This document shows positions 1 to 8,386 of a stretch of DNA of 22,700 nt, one piece after another. The stretch covers positions 75,733 to 98,432 of the forward strand of contig NW_003546387.1 of the NCBI RefSeq assembly GCF_000090795.2, read 5' to 3'. This DNA is from Amphimedon queenslandica. Taxonomy: Eukaryota > Porifera > Demospongiae > Haplosclerida > Niphatidae. Position 1 is the stretch's first letter. The number at the start of each line of letters is the position of its first letter. The notes under the pieces were generated by a model. It worked only from the letters and a program-made list of their open reading frames with translations, searched no databases and was not told the DNA's origin. The position numbers and the translations under genes are program-made.

Positions 1-603
1 GAAACTTCATTGAAACTGGGCATCTCGCCTTCATAAAACCTTGAGTGAGTACTTGTGTGATAATAAAATGGAAGGTCTGGATTCAATCTTTTCATAAATT
101 CCAAACAAACTTTTCTCCAGCCATAGTATACCTACATTTAGAGTATACCATGCATTCATTAGGCATATTGTATTTATGAAGACATACTTGTTTCAATGTA
201 AAATTTTTCCCAACCGTATCACGTAGCACGCACTAAAGAAGCATTCCACATCATCAGTAGTACTTGCACGGAGATGTTCATTTCCAAACATGTTGTTCCT
301 TAAAAAATCCCTTTGCCAATTTTTACTTTCAATATCAGCTACCAAGGCAATGATTGTTTCTCTATTCAGTCCCCTAACATCGTCAGTTGGCCTGTATTAA
401 GATAAGATGGAGGTACATTGTGTTATAATTGACATCACATGGTTACCTATTGACTTCTAGGTTACTAAAGTCAATGCTATCGGGTGAATACCATGGAATC
501 AGATCTTGTGCAATAAAATAAAAAAGTCCATACTGAACTGCTGCCGCTGACCTTCAGATAATCCTCTTTCATCTACTGCACATCTCCAGTTATGAACTGG
601 GTA
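1..603 (-). pseudogene. 3' part of an unrecognised multi-exon gene, frame-broken, runs off the left edge
   Basis: Three exons fit together on the minus strand: at most 603..447, then 391..188, then 131..1 and beyond. Introns are 446..392 (55 bp, donor GTAACC, phase 2) and 187..132 (56 bp, donor GTATGT, phase 0), with acceptors ATACAG and TGTAG. Readable peptide includes IPWYSPDSIDFSNLEVNR, then PTDDVRGLNRETIIALVADI, STTDDVECFFS, VLRDTVGKNFTLKQ, WRKVCLEFMKRLNPDLPFYY and THSRFYEGEMPSF. The frame breaks twice, each as if one base were missing: near 506 (before DLIPWY) and at about 230 (between CFFS and VLRDTVG). The upstream end stops near a shared repeat at 637-745, which may have truncated it. 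I cannot name the family. The style of the peptide suggests a repeated, possibly transposon-derived protein, but no catalytic motif is visible. Coding origin is likely because splice sites, phases and peptide agree; function is unknown. Confidence 0.6.
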
Positions 604-636
604 TCATGTTCATGTGGCTAGCAAGTCATTATGGTT

Positions 637-745
637 ATTACACTGACTAAATAGGCATCTTGATTTATAAAATAAATCTAAAGTAATCTATAATGGCTCC
701 CTCAATTAATTATTGATGTTCGACTCCACTGAATTGAGTTCCTTG
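637..745 (+). repeat. Partial copy of the dispersed repeat seen at 5607-5745
   Basis: The segment begins with AAGTCATTATGGTTATTACA followed by CTGACTA, as in the copies at about 4670 and 5607. It ends with a variant of CTCCACTGAATTGAGTT that also follows the 5607 copy (5730-5747). Similarity is patchy between these blocks, so this is an old copy. Confidence 0.55.
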
Positions 746-1256
746 CTTCAGGCTTAGTCATGTGTCACAGCATGGTCACAGTATGGCTGGAACATGATAC
801 TGCCACTGTTATGGCTGATGGGTGATTCAGTGATAGCTATGTGTTGTTCAATATTATTGTGTTAATTAGTATAGGTAGCTTTCTACTTGCAATCATAGTA
901 GACACCAGAGTCAAGTCATTCTTTAAAATCGTCTGCTTTCATTTTATTGGCTAGAAATTGTTCTAAATTGTATACTTGTTTTATTTAAAGAATTGCAACC
1001 TAATGATATTCTAGTACCAAAACTATTTAAATTTACGGATAAGATTCATTGTAATTCTCGACTTTTCTCTTAAATCTTTACATTTATAGCATTTGAGATG
1101 AAGTATTAGCAAAATTGAGCATTGAAATCAGGATCATTGATGCCAAATGGGATGTAAGTAATTGCACACTGCTCTGATATTTTTAGAACTAAAATGTTGT
1201 AACTGTCATTGAGACACCATACTGGCAATTAGCTGATTTAGCTCCTCCCAGTCTCT

Positions 1257-1345
1257 TATAATGCAAGTTATGTGTGATTTATATAATTTTTTTAGTTTTA
1301 TTTGACACAATTAGGAAAAAGGCAAGCCAATTCTCATTAGTGAGT
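1257..1345 (+). repeat. Repeat flank shared with 5262-5345
   Basis: Both copies share CAAGTTATGTRTGATTTATA, a T-rich stretch, TTTTATTTGACAC, and AAGGCAAGCCAATTCTCATT then GTGAGTGGTTC. In this copy the transposase remnant follows directly; in the 5262 copy it is missing, and the sequence jumps to ACCTTATCT, which here lies at about 1762. The two copies look like a longer element and its internally deleted derivative. Confidence 0.6.
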
Positions 1346-1389
1346 GGTTCGTTCTGCTTGACTTCTTGAAAGTACTGCAGTGTTTTCCT

Positions 1390-1777
1390 GTCAAATACCA
1401 ATAACTATTTAGTTGCAAGAGATGTAAACTGCTATATGAGCTCCAGCAGTCAGTAATTAATTTAGTTCCAGGCTTGATGTACCTTTGTATTATAGGGATC
1501 AGTGTTTCAGTCTTTTGGTCCTAAACAGTGACTAAAAAACACTGTCTGGTTCGACAGTAAATCCCACCAAAAACCCAAATACCATCTACCCTCCTCCCCT
1601 ATTGTATTTTCTCTTCCCAAACTTGGATTTGTCTACTTCAACTACTTCCCTGCACCTCGAAGTTTGAGTAGACTCCTCTAAAATAGTGGTGCATACCTCT
1701 CTGCAAAAGTTATACCAATCACATACAGTATGCGTGCTGGCAATGACACATTCACGGTTCACCTTATCTCTATACAA
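1390..1777 (-). pseudogene. Broken Merlin-type (IS1595/ISXO2-like) DDE transposase fragment
   Basis: The minus strand first reads an open stretch containing THTVCDWYNFCREVC and VEVDKSKFGKRKYNRG, which is the conserved block around the first catalytic Asp of IS1595/ISXO2-like transposases, the group that includes eukaryotic Merlin elements. The frame stops at 1588-1586. One base out of register it continues as RRVDGIWVFGGIY and CFLVTV, then a TAG, then TLIPIIQRYIKPGTKLITDC followed by WSSYSSL, which carries the second catalytic Asp (LITDCWSSY). The third acidic residue and the C-terminal part are not seen. The one-base shift, the internal stop and the missing end make this an inactive relic. 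The Glu after the first Asp in the usual I-D-E-S block is Lys here. The call rests on motif memory, not a search. Confidence 0.72.
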
Positions 1778-2019
1778 TCAATGTAGCTAGAGAAATTATG
1801 CTGGAGAGCTGACTGATTAAATGATTAGCCCTTTTTGTTCCCTCGACTATTATCATTGAATTATTTATAAACAGATAGACATAGTAAATTAGCCTTTAGC
1901 TCTGCAAATTAACTAATTTAAAAAAGCAAATAACGACTTGACTTTTTTGATCGTAATTTTAAAATATCATAGTCTGTACTCAGTACCACTCTCCTCTCCT
2001 CTTTTGTCCTCTCCTCTCA

Positions 2020-2328
2020 CAATACCTGAACAACTCCCTTGCTAAATTTAAAGCTCAAAACAAGAGAGACCAGGAGCTGGTGACTATTCAAGAGAAAGAG
2101 ATTGAGACTCGGAGAGCTAAAGCCACTGACATTAATCAAGTGATAGCTGCTTTAAAAAGGGACCTTGAACTGGCCAGTAACTGCATAAACGCTTTCAACA
2201 TGACATAGAGAGCAATGCTAAATGCCACATTGAAGAGGACTCACTGAGAATACCAGATCCTTAAATCTCACAATGAGATAGACAATAAGGTTCTCCAGTA
2301 TCTGGCTTTAAGTGGTCATGATATGTAG
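2020..2328 (+). pseudogene. Coiled-coil exon remnant with in-frame stops
   Basis: Reading from about 2026 gives a Lys/Glu-rich amphipathic helix (LAKFKAQNKRDQELVTIQEK, then EIETRRAKATDINQVIAALK) for 60 codons, ending at TAG 2206-2208. The same frame continues helical through a second stop (TGA 2245-2247) to TAG at 2326-2328. One register over, just before the first stop, a different reading is also open to TAA near 2264. It is preceded by a CT-rich tract (1988-2019) like an intron 3' end. The protein family is not recognised; a decayed exon of a coiled-coil protein is the simplest reading. Confidence 0.4.
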
Positions 2329-2809
2329 TAGCTGCAATTAGAGCTGGTCTTTCATGATAGATAAGAAAAATGCTGATGTACCTTGACTGACACCTGGCAA
2401 TTTCCAATGTGCTTTTGAAGTTGTGACTTAACAATCACACACCATACTTATGGTAAGATTCTGCTGGTTCATTAGATAAAATGCAACATAGCATTCATTA
2501 TCTAAGTCAAACAATACTTACTGTAATTCATGTAATTCTACATCTTCTTCGTCAATGTCACATTGCAGTAGTCTAATATAATGCTTTCCTTGACCAAATA
2601 TAACTATTAAATATGGGACAGTTAATCAGTCATGCCACTTTCAGTCCTTCTATTTCAACAAAACTTTTTGGCCCTCTGCCAAGCTGTAGGTGTGTATATT
2701 TGCCGCATTTTCCAAGACAAGAAAAGCAGTGAATAGCACTATGTATTCATGATGATTTCTGGAAGCAAAAAAATCATATTGGTTTGATTTGATTTGCCAT
2801 TTCTTCTTT
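2329..2809. other. No feature seen
   Basis: AT-rich sequence with no convincing exon, repeat or RNA gene on either strand. Confidence 0.4.
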
Positions 2810-3770
2810 TTATATCACTATTTTGATACAACATCTGAAGTTTCTCCTCATTAGATAAGATCCCATTTTTTGTGTGTTGTTTGCATTGCAACATAGTTCA
2901 GTAAGTATTTTGAGGTTTATCAGCCAATGCTGCATCATGTAATGGGCAATGAATGCTAATGTTGTGTCCATTAATAGCTTTCTATCAAATGTTGAGAACT
3001 TCACAAGTTTCTCCAGTGTCCTATGAATGACAGGGAATACTGCAGTATAGCCATTCTAATATCCCTGGTGCTTTGTTGAATTGTTGTTCCTACATGTAGC
3101 TTCAATATGATAAATTGTTTCACCATTGCCAGCAAATCCAATTTAAGTCCACTTAAATTGATCATTAAGGGGCTTATAGTGATGACTTTCTACACAGCAT
3201 CCAAACCCTTCTGCTCCTCTGCAGCAAAGGGCACTGGACTACTTTTTCTTCTGAACTAAAATAAGCATGAAATGCAAAAGATGTCAACTACTATGTGCCA
3301 ATTGAACAGCACTCCGAAAGCCAAAAACCACCAACTTACACAGGTAACGAGGCATGTCAGAACCAATTACACTTGGAATTTTATATGTAATTGTTTGATA
3401 TTCCATTGCACTGCTCCTTTTTTGTTCTTCTGTTGTGAATATCTTCTTAGAAAAGTAGTGCCCCACAAGGTACATCTTCAATATTTTTAATGGTGATCAA
3501 TGTAGTTGAAACTCCTGTGCCCTCCAAAGTGTGCCTCAATTTTATTTTCTAATGAAAGAGTAATTTGACTCATTAATTGATCATCTTGAAGCTTTTAAAG
3601 CTTCTCATATTCAGCCTTCAGATTTTCATATTTTGTCGTTATACTGTGTCTATTTTTAATTATAACATCTTTTGAATGTCACTCATGGCCAAATGAGCTA
3701 AAATATGATAATCTTCAGCCTTTTTGTTGTCTTCCACACCAAGAGTATATTAATAATAAAGCCTCTGGAA
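2810..3770 (-). pseudogene. Chain of decayed coding-like segments, family not recognised
   Basis: On the minus strand, protein-like blocks follow one another with shifts and stops between them. They are KKAEDYHILAHLAMSDIQKM (about 3725-3666), a coiled-coil block with KYENLKAEYEKL, a stop, then KLQDDQLMSQITLSLENKIE (about 3630-3510), EYQTITYKIPSVIGSDMPRY with a GTAAGT-type donor (about 3400-3330), SPVPFAAEEQKGLDAV (about 3235-3187), and finally an open stretch to 2810 beginning near KLVKFSTFDRKLLMD. One stop looks like CAA changed to TAA. No domain is recognised. The series could be a processed or multi-exon pseudogene; parts may be chance open frame. Confidence 0.3.
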
Positions 3771-3880
3771 ACCCCACCCTCAAAAGAATAGTGGCACGTA
3801 CAAGCACCTAAAAGAATGCAAAGCAAACATTGTGGCAAATGAATACATGATGTGAGGGGCAAGGAAGGCCCCCAAGGAGG

Positions 3881-4261
3881 TCAAGACCAGGCACCAAACA
3901 CGATAGACAAGTAGAAACAATAAACATCAGAATTAACAACAGAGCTGGGACTCTCAATGCCACCAGTAGGGAGAGGAACAGAAGTAGGAGGGATAGCACC
4001 TTGACCCAGCTGACTCATCTGTGAGGACAACTGCTGGTGCACCTCTTCTCTGATTAGGCTCAAAAACTCTGCAATATCGGATCCAGCAACAGAGGAGTCT
4101 TGTGAACCTGCAGCTCCCAGAGAACCAGGAGAAGAACCATTGGGGCCCGGAGTTGAGCCTGCAGATGGAGAAGGCCGACTCGGCGCCCAAGCTGAATGAC
4201 CTGAGTGACCTGAGCCCCGAGACAGGCCACCCCCTCTAGCACGACAAGTCTTTGGCATCAC
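3881..4261 (-). CDS. GC-rich Ser/Pro/Gly ORF, probable mobile-element-derived N-terminal fragment
   Basis: An open frame of 126 codons starts at 4261, with a second ATG one codon on. It encodes a basic Arg/Gly/Ser/Pro-rich N-terminus (PSAGSTPGPNGSSPGSLGAA), then a short helix (SDIAEFLSLIREEVHQQLSS), a Gly/Pro linker (IPPTSVPLPTGGIESPSSV), and then an unrelated hydrophobic tail likely read into other DNA. Base composition is far more GC-rich than anything around it, with codon choice to match, so the block looks foreign to its surroundings. It sits among repeat copies. I suspect the 5' end of a retroelement or other transposon ORF whose 3' part is lost, but no reverse transcriptase, recombinase or gag motif can be seen. 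Function unknown. Confidence 0.35.
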   Translation of the reverse strand: MMPKTCRARGGGLSRGSGHSGHSAWAPSRPSPSAGSTPGPNGSSPGSLGAAGSQDSSVAGSDIAEFLSLIREEVHQQLSSQMSQLGQGAIPPTSVPLPTGGIESPSSVVNSDVYCFYLSIVFGAWS

Positions 4262-5261
4262 TCACTAGTCAGAACACACCAGTAATCACAAAATGAGAGA
4301 GTCTTAATCTAAACACAGGTAGCCACAACCGCTCACACTGACAATACTTACAAAGACACTGAACAAGAACCGTGTGCATGCACAGGGAGGAGCCCTGCCT
4401 TTCTATTTAACTGTCTTTAAACACAAGCCTTTAAAGTCCAGTAATAGGCTCTTGTCCACACTTATATATGACAGTACTAAGTTCACTTATGACTAGAATC
4501 TGTCACTTGGCTACCACTTTTGTCATGTACAGAATCAACAAAAATACCCAGGCTTTGTGCAACAAACCCTGTGAACTCATTATGCAACTGATGACCACTT
4601 CTCCTTCAATAACCTCAATCATTGCACCCTCAAGCAAATTGTAGCAGAAAGCAACTGGATATGGTGTTCAAGTCATTATGGTTATTACACTGACTATATG
4701 GGTGGATCTATGGCATCTATATTTTATACTATAGATCTGAAATAGTCTGTATTATCTTCCTTATAAAGTCCACACACAGAACCCAAAGGACTTTAACCCA
4801 AAGGACTTGATCCAGTGAAAGTAGACTGAAGTCAAGTTGTCAGCCGGTTTAGCTAAGAGTGAACTGTTGTGTTAGAGTTATTATTTCATCAAATTAAATT
4901 AATTATGCAGTTTATATAATGTCAATTTTAAATTAGAAAGCAAGTTGAAAAAATTTTGTTATCCTCATGTACGTAAAGGTAGCAGCAATGATCATCCTTG
5001 CTAAACTATATAGCCAGTATTGATTTATTCATGCATCATCAAGGATTTTTGGTATCAGAGGAAAAATTGAATTGATTATGCTATTATCAATTATGCAACA
5101 GATTTGGTTGCAAATGAGCCCTTCTCATTGCTGCATTTGGGCACAACTGCCTATTGTAGTAGAAAGATAAACTCTCTCGTGAGCCCCCCTTGTCTAGACC
5201 CAGAAGTAATGGAAGTAATGGCATAAAAATTCATCATAAAAGACAATTCTTTTGCAATACA
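4262..5261. other. Gene-free stretch; leader of the GC-rich ORF plus repeat copy A
   Basis: The first 200 bases (4262-4460) are higher in GC than their surroundings and lie directly 5' of the minus-strand GC-rich ORF, with a TATA-like TTAAATAG on the minus strand near 4410; this may be the end of the same element. Repeat copy A occupies 4463-4762. From 4763 to 5261 I see only AT-rich DNA. Confidence 0.4.
4463..4762 (+). repeat. Dispersed direct repeat, copy A
   Basis: Closely matches copy B at 5383-5700. Shared blocks include CTAAGTTCACTTATGACT, CCCAGGCTTTGTGCAACAAA, CATTGCACCCTCAAGCAAAT and GCAACTGGATATGGTGTTCA, followed by the TCATTATGG block. Small indels separate the copies. Copy B keeps 120 bp more to the left, shared with the transposase flank. 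Confidence 0.85.
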
Positions 5262-5700
5262 AGTTATGTATGATTTATATAATTTTTATAATTTTATTTG
5301 ACACTATTAAAAAAGGCAAGCCAATTCTCATTTGTGAGTGGTTCAGTTGACCTTATCTACATGTATATACAATCAATGTAGCATTTTATGTATGACAATA
5401 CTAAGTTCACTTATGACTGGAGTCACTGGAATCTGTTGCTTGTTTCGTCATTTAAAGAAACAAAAAAAATACCCAGAAATACCCAGGCTTTGTGCAACAA
5501 ACCCTGGGAACTCATTATGCCACTGATGGACACTTCTCCTTCAATAAACCTCAATCATTGCACCCTCAAGCAAATTATAGCAGAAAGCAACTGGATATGG
5601 TGTTCAAGTCATTATGGTTATTACACTGACTATATGGGTGGATCTATGGCATTTAGATTTATATTATGTAGATCTGAAATAATCTGTATTATCTACCTTT
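5262..5700 (+). repeat. Dispersed repeat copy B, probable non-autonomous deletion derivative
   Basis: The left part (5262-5345) matches the flank of the Merlin-like transposase fragment at 1257-1345. It then jumps to a block (ACCTTATCT...ACAATCAATGTAGC, about 5350-5382) that matches 1762-1790 on the far side of the transposase. The right part (5383-5700) matches copy A. A plus-strand open frame of 104 codons crosses the right part, but its peptide is not recognised and copy A breaks it, so I do not call it a gene. Confidence 0.7.
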
Positions 5701-6053
5701 AATTAATTCAATAGCCAGTGTATGAAAGACTCCACTGAAATTGAGTTATGCATATGCATATGTACATTTGTTTGTGTACATGAATAGTAGGCACATGATG
5801 AGAAATAAATATAATTAATTAAATTGCCTATACAAAACCCATTTGATCGGAACTATTATGTATGTGAACAATCTTTCACTTTTTAAAAATATTGAGAACA
5901 TGTAATTGCCTCCAGCTTTGCCGGTGTGGATTATATTTATCTCCTTGTTGTACCTCTACCAGAAAGTCCAGTGAGTGGCTATAGCTTCTTGTCGTACTGG
6001 TAGTTTTGAAAGATACGAGGGTCCTTGTTTGTACATGGGGTCATCTCAAAGAT
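5701..6053. other. No gene seen
   Basis: AT-rich spacer. An open stretch after CTCCAG at about 5915 (FAGVDYIYLLVVPLPESP) has splice-like ends, but it has no partner exon and no recognised similarity. Confidence 0.35.
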
Positions 6054-6114
6054 GTACCTGCTATAACTTTAATAAGAATGTGGTAGGAACAGTCTTTTAT
6101 TGGCAAGAGCTCTT
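6054..6114 (+). repeat. Inverted-repeat arm, pairs with 6804-6864
   Basis: Contains GTACCTGCTATAACTTTAAT, AAGAATGTGGTA, TTTTATTGGCAAGAGCTCTT. The reverse complement of 6804-6864 carries the same blocks, with a short difference in the middle. The arms are about 690 bp apart, so they are either two copies of one element in opposite orientation or the ends of one foldback. Confidence 0.7.
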
Positions 6115-6803
6115 CAATCTACATTTGATGATATGCTGTATGACTAGATTACTAGATATTAAGATACTGGCCCATTGAGTTTTATGGCAAATTGAAAGCA
6201 ATAGATCATTAAACAAAGCTGAAAGGTTTCATATATTGAGTGTCGTCCTGTAGCATCAGTTACATAAGGTGTCTAATGGCTGGAGGTCTCTCCTGCTGGT
6301 GTCTTTACAAGTATGACTGTATTAGATAAATGTGTTTAGCAATGATAAGTAAAGTAATGATGGTGAAAGTACATGTATATGATGATAGTGAAAGTATTAA
6401 TAGTATTCAACTGTTATTATTATTATTTTATTTTTGTTCTTATTATTTTCTTGCTTCTTTGGTAGCTTAGCAGTTATGACAAGCTTCTTGTACTCCAGCA
6501 CTTGAGAAGGTGGCATATAAGAAGCATGGCCATTGGTACAGCACTGTTGTCCATCCTATAAAATAATACATACAATATTTATCACAGGCTCAAATCTACT
6601 AGAATTAATATCAAATATTACTAAAAATTATTATTAGCATTAAATGAAAATTTAATGGCACATTTTGTACAGCTATTTAAACAAATATTTATAAAAAAAA
6701 TCTGAGGCCACAAAATAAACCATTCCCCTAAACCTCCTTCGTAAACTGTGGGGCTTTGTCATTATTGAGATGTGGCGGTGCTATGAAAACAGTGTGTGCC
6801 CTT
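6115..6803. other. Spacer between inverted-repeat arms, no supported gene
   Basis: Contains an AT-rich low-complexity tract near 6415-6450. A minus-strand open stretch follows a TTTTATAG acceptor at about 6553 (DGQQCCTNGHASYMPPSQVL). It is not recognised and has no neighbour exon, so it is left uncalled. Confidence 0.4.
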
Positions 6804-6864
6804 GAAAGAGCTCTTGCCAATAAAAAATTGCGTACCACATTCTTATTAAAGTTATAGCAGGTAC
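6804..6864 (-). repeat. Inverted-repeat arm, pairs with 6054-6114
   Basis: Reverse-complement match to the 6054 arm through GTACCTGCTATAAC-like, AATAAGAATGTGGTA and TTTTATTGGCAAGAGCTCTT-like blocks. Confidence 0.7.
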
Positions 6865-7031
6865 CCACAGGTCAAAGTGAACATTGCCATACTTGTAAAT
6901 CACATAACACATGACTGCAGTAAAGGATTCATTGAGAGGATTAAGAAATACTGTCAATAGAGACATACTGCACTATATTGGCTGTGACATATCATAGACT
7001 GTTAATAATACACATAGGACACATTTTCCAT

Positions 7032-7111
7032 TACATGTACACATTCAAACGAAGCCACCATTGTCACCAGTACTAGTGACAATGGTGTCTTTGTTTGAAT
7101 GTGTACATGTA
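7032..7111. repeat. Near-perfect 80-bp palindrome
   Basis: The left arm, 7032-7067 (TACATGTACACATTCAAACG then AAGCCACCATTGTCAC), is the reverse complement of the right arm, 7076-7111, with two mismatches. The 8-base centre contains the palindrome AGTACT. Pairing ends sharply at both outer edges. It would form a cruciform, or a long hairpin if transcribed. It may be a small foldback element or a pair of abutting terminal repeats. Confidence 0.9.
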
Positions 7112-7269
7112 TGACTGTTTTTACTAAGAGGCCAGTATCTTCATAGTAAATACCGGCATATGCTCTTGTGCATGTTTCTAATTATTTGTACACCAATAAT
7201 TGATATCATTAGAAATTGTAAACTTAAAAAAATTAATGGGCTTACATAATTTTGTACACAAATATTGTA

Positions 7270-7320
7270 AAATACCTCTGATCTCTCTCTCAGGTATGGG
7301 CTCCCGTTCCTATGGTGATC
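7270..7320 (+). pseudogene. Decayed duplicate of the transporter last-exon start
   Basis: A CT-rich acceptor ending CTCTCTCAG at 7293, then GTATGGGCTCCCGTTCCTAT and GGTGAT, nearly repeats 7770-7822 (GTATGGACTCCCGTTCCCAT then GGTGAT), the beginning of the real last exon. Similarity ends after VWAPVPMV and the frame runs into non-homologous sequence. It lies upstream of the penultimate exon, as expected if an earlier tandem copy of the gene's 3' end had been partly deleted. Confidence 0.65.
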
Positions 7321-7358
7321 GATGATGACATGGTGATGGGCTCAGTCCTGTTATGTAG

Positions 7359-7987
7359 TTGTTCTATTGTCTATCATTCATTGGTCTACTAATAATGAGA
7401 TACACTAAAAGAAATATTAAGAGACCATTTAAGGTAAATACACACAATCATTATGATACTAACATACACACATGTACATGCACATGTGTGCATATGTATA
7501 CATGTTAGCTAACTACATGCATGCATGTATGTGTATTGTACATACCTGTAGCAGGTATAATTTGGTGAATTTGGCAATTTAAAAGCTTTTTACTGAAAGG
7601 AACCTGCCATTTTGAAGCATTATGTATGTATGAATGAAATGAATTAAATTTAGAAATTTCTGACTCTGAAATTACATGAACATTTTACTATCACTTTTGT
7701 ATTACATATGTATGTACATGTACATAATACATTTTTATTAGAAGACATAATTATGTACATATTTTAAAGTATCTCTGCTCTATCTCACTCAGGTATGGAC
7801 TCCCGTTCCCATGGTGATGATATGCTCCACCCTCTTCCTAATAACGGTTCCATTAGTGTTTATGTCAGTAGAGAGGTGGTATATATTATTAGGACTGATA
7901 CTAGTATTGACTGGTACTCCTCTCTATCTATTATTAATATACTATAAATATAGACCAGCTGTATTTACAAGGATAAGCAGTAAGTAG
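7359..7987 (+). CDS. SLC7-type (LAT/y+LAT) amino-acid transporter, last two exons only
   Basis: Exon 7359..7433 encodes LFYCLSFIGLLIMRYTKRNI then KRPFK, followed by donor AAG|GTAAAT. Exon 7793..7987 follows acceptor CACTCAG with VWTPVPMVMICSTLFLITVP, a short loop, LGLILVLTGTPLYLLLIYY, and a stop at 7985-7987. Both are phase 0. This matches the C-terminal end of light chains of heteromeric amino-acid transporters (SLC7A5-A11 group): a membrane helix, the cytoplasmic RPFKV-type junction, then the last two helices and a short tail. These proteins exchange neutral or cationic amino acids at the plasma membrane in partnership with an SLC3 heavy chain. Earlier exons are not found upstream, where repeats dominate, so the gene is truncated or its 5' part lies elsewhere. 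The left edge of the first exon uses the GTAG acceptor at 7355-7358 and is less certain. Confidence 0.75.
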
Positions 7988-8380
7988 CTATATTTACTAC
8001 ATATTAATTAAGTACCATTATCATTTTTTTGCTTTATAATACAAAAAATACAAAATAGTTGCACTAAATTTGAGCCACCCAAACAATTTTATTAGAAATT
8101 TAAGCACATAAATTAAAAGAAAAAAATTCAAAGCATCAATATTACCTTTATACAGTGTCAAGCAGTGTTATTAAGAGTTAGATAGTGAAATGAATTATAA
8201 TACTCAGTTCCTTTTACATTTTTATTGTTGTGTGTGTGTGTGATATGTAGGCATGATAATTGGTGTTTCCAATACAATATTTTATACTTCATCATTCAAG
8301 AATACCGAGGACATGACTATTGAATATTCATATCAATAATTATTATTAATATTATTTTAATATCATTAACTGCAACTAAG
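7988..8380. other. Intergenic, convergent 3' ends
   Basis: Spacer between the transporter stop (+) and the NLR stop (-). AT-rich, with a short (TG)n run near 8229-8243. No other feature seen. Confidence 0.5.
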
Positions 8381-8386
8381 TTTATT
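8381..8386 (-). promoter_or_regulatory. Candidate polyadenylation signal AATAAA of the NLR gene
   Basis: The minus strand reads AATAAA overlapping the last base of the TAA stop at 8388-8386. If used, the 3' UTR would be only a few tens of bases. Confidence 0.4.

Larger units (their letters stand above)
604..1389. other. Gene-free stretch with repeat fragments
   Basis: No supported coding exon on either strand. It holds a short repeat copy at 637-745 (like 5607-5745) and the left flank of the transposase fragment at 1257-1345 (like 5262-5345). The remainder is unstructured AT-rich DNA. Confidence 0.5.

Noticed and set aside
5388..5702. Plus-strand open frame of 104 codons
   Set aside because: It lies wholly in repeat copy B, copy A disrupts the frame, and the peptide is not recognised.
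6470..6553. Possible minus-strand exon after a TTTTATAG acceptor
   Set aside because: A single isolated candidate with no partner exon, running into low-complexity Asn/Lys/Ile codons.
7440..7560. Short ATG/CAT-rich repeats resembling a CRISPR-like or satellite array
   Set aside because: Irregular microsatellite-like ACATGT words without constant repeat length or spacers.
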